This document shows positions 12,555 through 25,768 of a stretch of DNA of 64,000 nucleotides, one piece after another. Made by a program: the position numbers and the translations under genes. A model generated the notes under the pieces. The model saw nothing but the letters and a program-made list of their open reading frames with translations. It was not told the origin of the DNA and made no database searches. Every line of letters begins with the position of its first letter. The stretch's first letter is position 1. This stretch comes from Chrysoperla carnea (lineage: Eukaryota > Arthropoda > Insecta > Neuroptera > Chrysopidae), in assembly GCF_905475395.1 (NCBI RefSeq), contig NC_058338.1, positions 1,861,001 to 1,925,000 on the forward strand, written 5' to 3'.

Positions 12555-12840
12555 CTTCAATATAAAAAAAAGTCCTTACATAATTGCATTAACGAATACC
12601 GAAAACTTAAATTGAATGACACGGTAAATCGAGTGTAACAACAATAATAACATGCACTCGTTCGAGCAAGTAGATTGCGGCTTACAAAACAGGCGGGGGG
12701 TGAAGTTAAGGTAACTCAAGTGACCAGTTCGTGATGGAGTGGTTATCTATCTACACCAAAAAACAACTTTCAATGCATAACAAAAGGGTTTTCTGACTTT
12801 TGTCCGGAAATTTGGTGTAAATAACATAAAGATATCGTTT
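12555..12840 (+). repeat. dispersed repeat family O, copy 1
   Basis: Shares TTGAATGACACGGTAAATCG, AACAGGCGGGGG and AAGTGACC, in the same order, with 24135-24300. The part at 12780-12830 (GTTTTCTGACTTTTGTCCGG) also resembles 22195-22240. No coding capacity or terminal repeats were seen. Confidence 0.6.
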
Positions 12841-14421
12841 TTTATTTCATAGTTTCGAGGTGAAAACAATACATTTCTAAAAGGAAGTTAATAAACAGAC
12901 TGTAATGCAGACAAAACGGCTTCCTTATAATCGACGTAAGCGTTACGCAATAAGCTTACGCACACACTTTCACATTTTTCGTATAGGTATACGCATCCTA
13001 CGCATCATATCAAGATTTTCGCAATCAATTCTTTGTTGAGTTGGTCATCGAAATATGTAACTACAGGGTGTACAATTTACAACTGCCAACATAATATTGA
13101 TAGTTTAGTGGGCGATTGCCATTTTTGGAACTATCGCACGTTATAATTTGTTTACTGGTTTGGAGGTAAAACCAAAAAATGTGCAACAATTTAAAACGAC
13201 CTCAAAATCCGACAATGTGTTACCAAGGAAACTAAAACTTTTTTAATCGGCTTTTAATTCAGCTTGCCATGAATTTCATGCCCCATTTAATAAACGTTCA
13301 AAAAACGCCAACTTTATAGCTTTGAGCATAATTTTTACGTAATTTTCATTTAAGTCCACATTAACTATAAATAAATTTTCATCAAATGAAGAATAGAAAA
13401 CGAAAAATGTTTTTTTAACTATCACATGAGCTAAACATTTAAAAGTGTAAGTTACTTTCCGACATGTTTTTTAAGCCACGCCTCCATGTCAGTTCCCAAT
13501 ACAGTGTATATTATTCAATTAACATTATTACGTCACAACGATGTTTTACGAACATTTTCTTTGTCGATTGTTTTCGTTTCTCTTTTGAAAATTTCTTTTA
13601 AAAAAGTCTGAAACTTTAAAATTATCATGAAAGCAAAATAAAAACAGTTCTGCTCTAAAACTTGTATATGATATTTCCATTTATGTCCCAATTCCCAATT
13701 CCTCACGGGGCGAGCTAGTAGGATATGTTTTGTATAGGAAATAGTGTAGTGTTATAGTTTCGAAGGAATTTTCTATATACGTTAACAGCATATAGCATAC
13801 AACGTAGAAACGGTCACAGCGTTATGTCGGAACGGTCGAAGTTCCACCGACGACGATAGTCCGCCGTCCAAAAACATGCTAGCACCAACATATATATGTA
13901 TAGAATCTACTTACTACTCTAGTTACTATTCGACGAGCATATAGACCGAATAAGCCGAACTCGTTCACCGAACAAACTACACTCAATTATTTTAAATAAA
14001 TAAAAAAATAAACAAATAGTTTCTGTAATCTTTAGTTGCCGCATAGCGCGCAATCATTTTAATCATAATAAAAACTACAAACGTAGCAAGTGCTCAAGTG
14101 GGGGAAAACACTCATACAATATTTTACTGGGAATATTCTAACAATCACAAAAAATTATATTTGCTCATTTGAATAGTTATAAAACGGGATTATTTTTTTG
14201 GTGGGATTGGAATCGGTTGTTTTGTGTACAAGAAAAAAAAAAGGAAAAACAGTGCTCCATGATGAAGTAGATTTTAGATAATAGATATAGTGCCTTTTTC
14301 ATCGAAAAATTCATCGAAAATTCATTGTGATAAAAATTCTATTGTGTGTGGATTTTTAATAAATTTTTTTATTTTTATTTTGTTTTATAACAACAACAAA
14401 AAAACTTTTCTCTTCTCAAAA

Positions 14422-17400
14422 ATGATGCTCAAAAAATTTGAAATTTGTATACTTTTTGTATGTTTGGCTTGTGTACATTTTGTGGGTAAGTTTCCAAAAA
14501 AAATAACTATTAATTATTAGATAAGTAACATTTTCGATAAATATACAGCTCAGTCTTTTTTTCAAAATAAGTTTGGACGTAAAGAAGACCCAGAAATTCT
14601 AGTGATACTATATCGAAAATCTCTCTCCAAAATTTAGGGTTTCATAAAGAATTTCGGAGTCGTAAAATTTCTGATGTCTATCTTCGGGTAAAGTAAATCC
14701 AAAAAAATTACGAAAATTATCAGAATACTACAGAAAATCTATTCAAAATAAAGGGTTTCGTAGAAAATTTCCATGGAATATATTCGATCAATATGAGCCA
14801 AATTTTAACTTTTTTTGGGTCCAACTTATTTATTTAATATATCAATTTTTATAATAACATTCCCACAATCTACATAATTTCATTGAAATCGCTTGAGGAG
14901 ATTGGCGATTAACGACTATCGTGATATTGGATTCTTAGTTATAGATACATAAAGATTTATGTTTTGGATATGTCAACGATATTTTGATTTTTGTGTCTCC
15001 CTTGTCGGCTTATAAACTAATCCAAATAGTTGGGTATGGGTATGGAGGTTAGCGGGCCATGCTCGAGCATCGCGCCTCGAAGCAATGGTTCAGAGCACCT
15101 AGCCAAATAGACCCTTGTACTCTATCTCCCCTACGCTTTTCAGTGGCTATTATAACCAACTGATGTACTGAAACACAGGATCTGCCTAGCGCTGAGTTTC
15201 CTAACTTCTTCTGGTTCGACTATGGCCGGACCAAACCATTTCCTTCGCTGCTGTATGAGCGCCGGGCAGTAACTGTCAACTTTCGTCCCGCTGTACTTAA
15301 GAAGTTGCCGCATTCCGAATATGTCGAGCAGAAAAATAGTATACACACAAATCTCCTTTAATTTGAGCTGGACTCCTTGGTCCTCTTCCAGATCTTTTGT
15401 GTAAATATTACCAAAGTGCCCAAAAACGTGAAAAGACCAATAAATTTCCATAGAAAACATTCGATAATAAATAAATAGGAATTGTAGTCATAATTTCTTC
15501 CAATATTATTTTTGGCATATTATTAATGTTAGTCTTAAAAATGATTTATGATACTAACAGCAAAAAGAAAAACTTCGGAAATGCGTGTATAGCAATTGGA
15601 AAATTTCATTTATTAGTCAAGTCGGTCAATTTTGTTTAATGGCATGTGACAGACTATAAGAAGGAAGTAAAGGAAGTAGGAAGTAATGCTTTATAAATAA
15701 ATAAATAAATACAATTAATAATAAATATATATTTTATTGATTTATAAAAATAAAGGATTAGACACGATGCAGAATTACACAGTTGATAGGTGTGAGTTTA
15801 ATTTACCTACCCCCAACCAGAAAAGGTCGTACGTAAATTCATCGAATAAATTAAAAGGCGATTACAACGAAAGACGAAAAATTATAAAACTACACAGTAA
15901 TCTGTCACTTCAATAAAACCTCGTTCGTCACTGCCAAGATGGCGGCACGAGCGACTGCATACCAATATCACAGCGCTTACATGTGTGCATTAAGAGTGTG
16001 ATGACATTATTTTACCGCGAAATTTCCAATGCGGGCTTATTTATCCTCTGGGCCCTATTTATTTCAGGTACCTTATAAATATTCATTTCTCGTAATTAAA
16101 AACCTTCCAAAACCTTTCCCAAAAAAGTTATTCGACAGGATTTTAACAACACTCTCTCAAATTTCTAGCCGTTTCATTTTCACACAGTGGATTTACTTTC
16201 GACCTACATATTCAGTGTCATGGTAGCATGGTACAAGGGGGTGCAGTAGAAAGAGGAAGAGAGAGAATTCACCCAATAAATACCTGAAGCGAGCTACCGA
16301 CCTGCAGTTAGACAGACGGACCGATATCTATGTTATAATAAATGATTTATGGTGTTTAATAGTTGAGCATAGTTTGTGGCTACAGTTTTTTTTTATTAAA
16401 TATTCTTCTAGAAAGTTATTGTTTCCATACCGAAAATCGAAATCAAATAAAAATTTTATCTTTTACGAAAAAATGTTTCAAACAAAAGTTGTTTATTTTT
16501 TTTTAAAATAACGAATATTTTTTACATGTAAACTTTTGTTCTATCTCTAACGGTTATCAAGATGAAATTTTCACATCTGTCGACATAATTATTTTAATTG
16601 TAATCAGAAAGTTATAAGTCTGATTCCTAATTGGCATATCCACAAACAGCTTATTTTTATTTGACTTTTATTGTATTTATTAGGTCATAACTTATCGTTT
16701 AAATTTATTATCACCTTTCTATTCGAGTCAATTTTTCCATTGACATCTCGAAGGCATGCTTTATGCACTAACCATAAGATAGTGCACAAATTCGGGGTAA
16801 TTCATTTTCTCAATTTATATCTCGAAAAGTATTTCAGTTTAACTGAACTATGATTGGAAAGTTATGAAAGAACTTCTTGGATTGCATACCCGAAAATCGT
16901 TTTTCATTTATTAGACTAGAAAAATTGACCATTCACAAATGAACAGGTCCGTTAGAATCCAAATAGTTTGAATTCTTCTTTGCAAGAGAACAAATAAATC
17001 TTTGATAGCTTTTATCTTGATGTTTTTGTAGTTATTCGAAAAATAATTTTTATCTGCTGTTTGTTAAACGAATTTTAGCAGTAATTCTTGTTTGATTTTC
17101 ATAAAAACGAGTATACAGGGAATTTGTGGGGCCAAAATAGACCAAGCTAGATTTCATTTTTAGAAAACGTCGTTTTATCCGCGTTTTCAGGAAAAAATTG
17201 AAACATTGATTGCAAAATATGACTTTTCCTGACATCTATTGGCGACAAAATGAAGTACATTACGCGGGACTTTCAAATTTGTGTTAGAAACATTTTAAAT
17301 GGTTTTTATATTAGTGATAAAATTTATGTTTTTTAAAACTAAAAAAATACCGAGTAAAGCTCGGTCATCCAGATGATCTGAGCTTTTATTAAAGCAAAAA

Positions 17401-20400
17401 ATAATTCATGAATATTCCCAATTAGCCAAATAACTGCTGATTAAAGATTCAGTTAACCTCAAATAGTCTTTGACATTGATAAAAACAATTTGATTTAAAT
17501 TTTTTTTTTAGCAAGCTACCTCTTTAATTCCCATCAACTTAATCAAATTCATCATTCCATATTATCATTATTATAATTTGTTCTTTTTGTTTCTTAGTGT
17601 AGTACATTAAATGTGTAAATAGAAAAGGATAATATTAATAACAGTTTTATAAGACTATCCTTTACACTTAGTGTAAATAGTGTATATACACTAAAGTACA
17701 AAAAGAACATATTATACCTATATTATTATGGCTAATATTAGATTTGAGTTTGATTATGTCTGTTCAAATACGTATAACTAGCTCGACCCGAGCGGAATTC
17801 CGCTCCCGTCGTTACTATAACCAGCGGCTACCCTGTACCCGTGGCTAAAAACAACAAACAAGAAATTTCGAAAAACGTGGTGAAAAAACTCAAAAATTAT
17901 TAAATTATTAAGGAGAACATGTATTAAAAATAGTAAGAGTATTTGTCTAGCGTGTTTTTCCTAAGCGGTACATTGAAAATGAGTTGTGAATCATGGAATT
18001 TTGATAAAAGAATAAGGAAAATAAAGCTGGGACAGAAAAAAACTTGCTAGAGTAATAATATATCAGATATTTATAACGATTCTAAGTGTACACATCTATT
18101 CATAAAAAAACGACGTAAATTGAACTAGTACAATCAGTTTTCCCGACTACAGTATGTCTCATAAGTCGTTAGCCATTCATTTAGGGACGTTCTCAAAAAA
18201 AATAAGTGTATGCAATTATTTGAGACTTACTTTTCAAAATTTGAGAATGGATTCTGTTAGAACTTGGAAAAATTAGACGAAAATTAGTCGAGTAATAAGC
18301 AAAATATTAAGAATCGACCCTCTTTGTCAAGTGGGCTGAGTTTAAAGTTCAAGTTTCAGTTAAGTATCATAAGGAAATGTGACCCTGTCTGACTGCAATC
18401 ACCCTGTATGACTGCAAATTTTCAAATTGATATTCCTATAAGGGTGTCTTCATCTTAAATGCGACATACTGTATATATAGACTGATTAATACATTACCAC
18501 ACTTTTCCGCCACGCAGTTTTTTTCTAAAACTTGTCCGAACCCCTAAATAAGAGCCAAAACTTCACAATTTTAGTAAAAATTTTACATTCAATTTATGCC
18601 GAATAGCATTATAGTTCGAAAACTTTTATGAATATAGATGCTATACAAGGAACATATACATTTCCAAAAATACCAAGATGGATCGATTCATTTTTTTATG
18701 TATTCGTGTGTACGAGTAAATAAAAATGGATGCTGTTAGCTTGCATTGATGTAAGATCTAAAACTATAAAAATATGATGATACCTAACTCATATAAATTG
18801 ACACCATTGAATAGAACAGAACAGAACAGTTAGTTTAAAAAAAAAACCGGATATTTAACATTATCATCACTTAATTATTAATAATAATGATAAATATTAT
18901 GGAGTATGGACAGGCAAAACAGTTCATGCTAACCTTTATCATAATTGGGATTTTGGGAAAAAATTTGTTTGTATGTTTTTTTGACAAAAACGGAAAGATC
19001 ATATATAATCGGGGAGTTCATTACATTAAAACTGCACTTGGTATGGTATGGTATGGGTATGGAGGTTAGCGGGCCATGCTCGAGGATCGCGCCTCGAAGC
19101 AATGGTTCAGAGCACCTAGCCAAATACACCCTTGTACTCTATCCTCGCTACGCTTTTCAGTAGCTATTATAAACACAGTGATGTACTGAAACCCAGGATT
19201 TGCCTAGCGCTGAGTTTCCTAATTTCTTCTGGTTCGACTATGACCCGACCAAACGATTTCCTTCGCTACCGTATCAGCGCCGGGCAGTAACAGAGAAAGT
19301 GGATCGATGTTTATTCTGAATTTTCTCCGCATCTGTCACATGCGGGAGATTGTCTTTTTCCAATCTCATGTTGGAACTTGTTCAGGTTATCATGCCCTGT
19401 GAGTAACTCTACGATGACTCTAATATCAGCTCTGTTTAGTTTCAAGAACTCCTCGGCTCTGTTACCGAGCGAGTTTCCTTCACCCAACAGGCTTTTGGCG
19501 ATTCGCCTTCCCTCGTAGCTGGTCCATGCCTTTAATTGTTGGTTTTTCAAATTATCTCCTAATCTGTTAAGACCTTCTTGGTATGGCATCCTCGCAAGCT
19601 TTTCTTGAGTGGAAGCCATGGTGGTTCCCAGTTTGGCCAGCTTGTTTGCTCTCTCTACCGTTCCAACCAGAGAAACTTCGAAAATGAATCTATATTGTAC
19701 CTATCGTTAAACAAAATTGATTCATATGCGAAATTTCGAATTCTGTGTAAGTACAGTTTTACTGTGGCGGGCTCCAAGGCTGTTGATAATATCTCTTAAA
19801 TTAAAGATTGAATATTATTTTCAATGTTAAATTCAGACATAAAAAATAAATTTTTTTAAAAAGGATTTTATCTCTATTATGAAATTTAAAATGAACCGTA
19901 AAATATTTTAATTACGTAAATTTGATTATTAAATTATAATTAGACATAATTACTCTTAAATTTGTTTAAATTTTTTTAAAATCTGATCTCCGTCTTATAT
20001 GTTCGTCACGTTTCAAATTATTTTTATTCTTAAAATTTTGGCCACGTGATTTATATTTTGAAAATATTGTTTAATAAATATTATCACTGATAAATAATAT
20101 CAAAAAATTTTTGTAGTTATTTTTAAGAAATAAATTTTTGGAAAGGAAAATAATTCCTCGTTGTTTTAAGTGAACCATTATATGTATCGAGGCATTTACT
20201 ATACCATTTACATGTAAACAATTGAAAATTAGTCATAACAGCCACATTTACACCAAAATTACTCCCTCTAAGCGTAAGCGTCGATTTGATTTCCCCAACC
20301 ATGACTACTTTTTGGTTAATTCGATGGGCATTCTCCCAATGTTTTAAGGAAAAATATTTCTAAGGAATTGAGAAAAGTGTGTAACGAATTTCGTAACAAC

Positions 20401-23400
20401 CGTAACTATATTATAGAAAGTTCGAAGTAAAAACAGTCGAATCGTGCATATTTAGAACTTCAGCATATTTAGAAAGATGTTAAATTTCTTCAAAAAAGCC
20501 ATAAATTCGCAAAAAAAATTAATCCAAAAATATCAAAAATGAACCAATACCCTAAAACTATTGTTGGTGGTTGGAAAATCATGCGAAATCCTTTTTAATA
20601 TAAAGTATGAATGATAATGAACTAGAATTTTAATGAAATAGATTTGTCTCTGTAGGATTAGATTTGATTTATAGTTCTAAATTCATGTTATGAATATATT
20701 ATTACCTTATTTATCTGTTAGAAAGCTATCGTTATCGCGCCTTGAAAAAAGACACCAATAACATTTTACTAGCGTTCTTTTTGAGTTCGAAATAACGCAA
20801 ATATCAATTTGAATGTCCCGCTAATGTAAATTTTTTCGTTAACTATGAAATACACCAATAGATAGCAAGAAGAGTTATATTTTGCAGTTAATGTTTCAGT
20901 TTTTTCTGAAAACACTGATAAAACGACTTTTTTTTTAAATCTTTTTGTTTCAAAAACCTTTTGCATACTCAATTTCATGAAAATCGTTGGAGCCATTTTT
21001 GAGATCGTTGATACATAGATATATACAAGAATTGCTCGTTTAAATGTATAAGATACATACTTGAAACTTTATGAGTAACTTCTTTTTGGCGAGTCTACCA
21101 AATTTTCTCTCTACGACTTTTTTTTTCGAAAGTGTCTGCGCGTTTTCAAATGAGCATGATAACATCATATTTAAGCTATGCGGTCTGAAAAAACGTAGCA
21201 GAGATTTATCGGACACTAACATTAATAATAAGGTATTCCACTATTTTTGAAAAAGTATCTCAAATAGTTGATTTTGATATTAAAAACCCACCAAAAATTT
21301 ATTTCGGAAAAATACACAAACTTTCTTGCCAAAAACTAAAATTTTAAACCTTTTTTAAACTGTGAAAAACGCGAATATTATAAAAGCAAAATGTGCTTTT
21401 TTGACTCGAAATCAGAATATTTAAGTATATTTTTACATAAATTTTAACTTTTTCCAAATTTCATTATTTATTTTTGACTAACGAGTTTTGTAGTCTGAAA
21501 GTAATATTGATGTGATAGCCAATAGTCATATCCATTCTAATAATAATGGGTTGTTTATTTGCAATGTAGTTGTCACATAATCTGTGAAGTGATCTGATAT
21601 TATTAAATATTAAATATGTAATTATATTGTTCTGAGTAATGATACCGACAATATTATACGGGCTGTTCCATCCAACAACTGACCGACCCCCATCATACAC
21701 ACATTATTATAAAGCTTTTATAATAATGGCCGAGGAGATCTTGAAACTAAACAGAGCTGATATTAGAGTCATCGTAGAGTTACTCACAGGGCATGATAAC
21801 CTGAACAAGTTCCAACATCAGATTGGAAAAAGACAATCTCCCGCGTGTGACAGATGCGGAGAAAATTCAGAAGAAACATCGATCCACTTTCTCTGTTACT
21901 GCCCGGCGCTCATACAGCAGCGAAGGAAATGATTTGGTCCGGCCATAGTCGAACCAGAAGAAATTAGGAAACGCAGCGCTAGGCAAATCCTGGGTTTCTG
22001 TACATCAGTTGGTTATAATAACCACTGAAAAGCGTAGCGGGGATAGAGTACAAGGGTCTATTTGGCTAGGTGCTCTGAACCATTGCTTCGAGGCCCCATG
22101 CTCGAGCATGGCCCGCTAACCTTCATACCCATAAAGCTTTTATCAGATAGACTGAAAATAAGTTAGGCATATTGTTTAAGGTTTAATGTCCAAAAGAGTT
22201 GAGTTTTCTGACTGTTGTCCGGAAAATTGGTATAAATAATTCACTGTGAGATTTGTATCAGCAGCATATTTCTATGTTGGTTTTGTGTGTTTTTTTTTTA
22301 ACAAGCCAGGCAGAAACTTATATTTTTTTCTCATGCTTTTAGCTACATGAAAGCTCTCCAAAAAAATATATCATAAAAATATTTTTTTATTTCATTCCAT
22401 TCCCATTTCAAATATAAACTAACAAGGACTCTCTATAATAAGGACTTTATGCCTACATAAATACACTATATTTTTAATGAAATCGTTTCAACAAGATTTT
22501 TATTAGGATTCCGCCAAACTAAATTAATCCTTTCGCGTAACGTAATACAACCAAAACTTCAATAATTTCCATTTCCTTCGAAATATAACGATTGAAAATT
22601 TACCAATCATTTGGCTTCCAAAATCATTCTAGGTTGAATCAAAAAATTTCAGTACATTTTCCATAGATTCTCATACTGAATCCTGAATTGCATATAATGT
22701 TTCATACTTGACTAATTTTACTTAATTATAAAAAAAATATACAATTTATCCTTTTTTATCACATTTATTAGATAAATAGTATTATCCTTGTTCTTGGTTG
22801 GGGTACATTATCATTTTATATTTATTGCTAACATAGCCTTGCAATTGGCATTATATACATATGTACAAAAATATTCGGGATAGTTCAGGAGCAATAAATT
22901 ATAGAAAGAATTTAGCTCACATTTTTGCATCCACAAAATTGACAATGGACCTTTGTCCTAAAATTTTTTTTATTGCTTCAAAAAACGTTCCTTATCGAGC
23001 CAAAACATCGTGATTTGAATGTACTTATAGAAAGAAAGGAAAATAACACTTAGTGACTTCATAACGTGCTATTGTCATAGAGACTACATATTAAAAGTTT
23101 TTTTTGCAAGAATAAGGTAGAAAAAATTATTTACTTGCTTATAACTTTTATGTTTAGCAATCGATTCAAATTTTAACAAAATCGACGCCAAGACAAAGGC
23201 GGCCTTATCGTATCATTGTGATCAAATATTTGATTACCATTTCTCAATATTTTCGACATGTCTTTTTTTTAACTATTTTATCTCAAAAACGGTGAGGTGA
23301 CGGAAACAAAATCAAGAGACAAACTTGTTTAAAATCGTCCAAAAAATGAAATACAATAAGTTTCAAATCAAATATTTGATAGAAAGCACTTGGCAAAAAA

Positions 23401-25695
23401 TGTCATATGGCAAAAATAGTTTAGAATAGGTTCAAAATATAAGATCCAATGGGCTACCTTCATGATTTTTCAGCAGAATTTGCTTGGCCGAACAAATAAA
23501 CGCGCGCGATGACTATGTTGTATTCATACGAACATTACACAACCTTTTGGCCTTTATTCGACTTCGATTTCTTAGATTACATACCTTATAAAATTTAAAG
23601 CTATTTTTTTCCCGTTCGCTGCCCAACTTTCAATAAACTTATCAAAGAAACATAAAAACCGTGACAAACTACTAAACTATAATGTAACTATTTCAAAACT
23701 CAAAATAAAGAGGTGTGGGAGCTAGTAGACAGAACTGAGGGTGTGTAGATAAAGTTCGATGGGTGGGCAGGTTATATCTTGTTGTCTCATCTAAAAACGG
23801 GAAACACTTAACTTTATTACCGGCTACTTTTCTTCAAAAAAAAAACAATGTTTACAAAATAAAACTCTGCTAATATTGACCCAGTTTCCCATATTATTAA
23901 TTTCATTGTGCCATTTCTTTTTGGCTAGCTGGGATTGAGTATGCAATAAAAATTTGAAAAATTTCGTTGACTTTTGACTTAAACTATCTTAATCTCTGTC
24001 CTTACATTAGTCTTAAAAGAAAAAGCGCAAGATTTTTTTTCATAAACATGTTATAGAATAGGTACTTAAACTTTGCCCTGCTACAAAAAATTTTAACGGG
24101 CAAAAAGAGGCACATAAACAAAAAGCTTTCAAATAAAAGTCTTCAATATAAAAAACAAATCCTTACTTAATTGCACTAACAAAACATAGTAAACGTAAAT
24201 TGAATGACACGGTAAATCGAGAGCAACGACAGAACAGGCGGGGGCGTGGTTAATAGAACGCAAGTGACCTGTTTATGATGGGGTAATTAATGATAAAAAA
24301 AAATCCAATTTAATTTCTTTTTAAAATAATAATATGTTAGTCTAAAAAATGTAATAAAAATTGAAACAAATTTTAACAGGATAATAAATTTTTTACAGGA
24401 TAATAAATTTGTAATATGTTCTTTTTTGTTGTTCAACTCATTAAAATGTTATTAAAAAATTTTATTTTGAATACCTTTTATACATTTGTAGTGATGTTCC
24501 GAATATACCGTATGTACACCGATGTTTCCAAGAGTACAAAAAGCAAATTTGGTAACTTTTTTCATGACTTCATAAAGTTCTAAAATTGTTTTTTAGATAT
24601 TTTGAGTGAATTTTTTGTTTAAACGCATTAATTTAGAGTCATATTTTGCATTTTTTGTGGTAGTTATTCGTTTATTTTAACCTTAATACCAAATGTGGAA
24701 ACCACTATACTGCATTTTCGAAATTTATTGAAGATACGTTTAATTTGAGAAAATATTTAAAAAGTTGGTACCAAAATTAGTGGGATTACATACTTGATTG
24801 ATCAAAATTTGATAAAATTTGCGTGTGGTGGAGCAAAATCAAAGTTTTTGGATTTTTATGACGTCACAAAGTTCAAAAAATCAATTTTTTAGATATTTTG
24901 GCCAAATTTTATCGTATTTGAATAAAATACGCTTAAAAGGTATTGTGCACCGTTAAGCTCACTACGCTAATGTCTGTATGTGCAGATTCGTAGCACCACT
25001 AAGAACGTTTTTAATGTAAATATTTAATAAAACATAATAACTACCCCCTTATTAAATATGCATGAATTAAAAAATAAATCGATATTCGTAATATTTTTTT
25101 GCGTGTTTAAAATTAACATTTTAATAAAATAATTACTAAAAAATTAAAATTGTAAATTATTAAAAATTTACCTTTTTGTAAAATAGGGTCATGTATTGTT
25201 TTATTCATCTGTGTTGAAGTTACAATACTTTCAGCCATTTTATCACCCAATCAAGGACGAGATTTGAGTCTTCAAGATTGGGATCTGAATTCGACAGAAT
25301 TCTACATTAAGTTTTTAGTTCTACATCAAATTTCGGACCTGTATCATTAACCAGAGGAAAGGGCATTTACTGCATTTTCAAAATTTATTGAAAATACGTT
25401 TAATTGGACCAAATATTTAAAAAGTATGATACAAAACCATCCGATATTTGAGTCCTCCTCCTGTATGAAAAATACCTATAAATATTGCCAGTGAAAAGAA
25501 CTTTTCTAAATTGATTATGGCCGAAAAATCAGAGAAAAGTATCAATATATCTATGTTAGAAGGCCGGGCAGAAATCACCACAGAATTTTGAATCCAACTG
25601 AAAACTTTCGAGTTTGTTCTTGTTAGAAAATAAACAGAATTATCAATGCCAGGTTTCTAAGCTTTTCCATATGTAAGCCAACTTAAGTAGATACC

Positions 25696-25768
<73 letters not shown>

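Larger units (their letters stand above)
7072..14421. other. kirre 3' UTR and intergenic region
   Basis: No protein-coding exon is evident. Several AATAAA motifs occur after the kirre stop and I cannot tell which is used. The region holds the A-box-like motif repeats (7460-9690), an inverted repeat of a TTACTTAATCAGAAAG-type motif (8035-8060 against 8200-8219, with a relative near 12425), a MITE (10977-11200), a tandem duplication (12177-12390) and a family O repeat (12555-12840). The richer-GC stretch 13680-14100 lies just upstream of the next gene and may hold its promoter and 5' leader. Confidence 0.6.

Noticed and set aside
15140-15460. 106-codon minus-strand frame as a host gene
   Set aside because: Its C-terminal half is LINE A2; the N-terminal half has no recognisable domain or splice context.
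16029-16226. 65-codon frame near a GC-richer stretch
   Set aside because: No domain, no splice context, and composition like the surrounding repeats.
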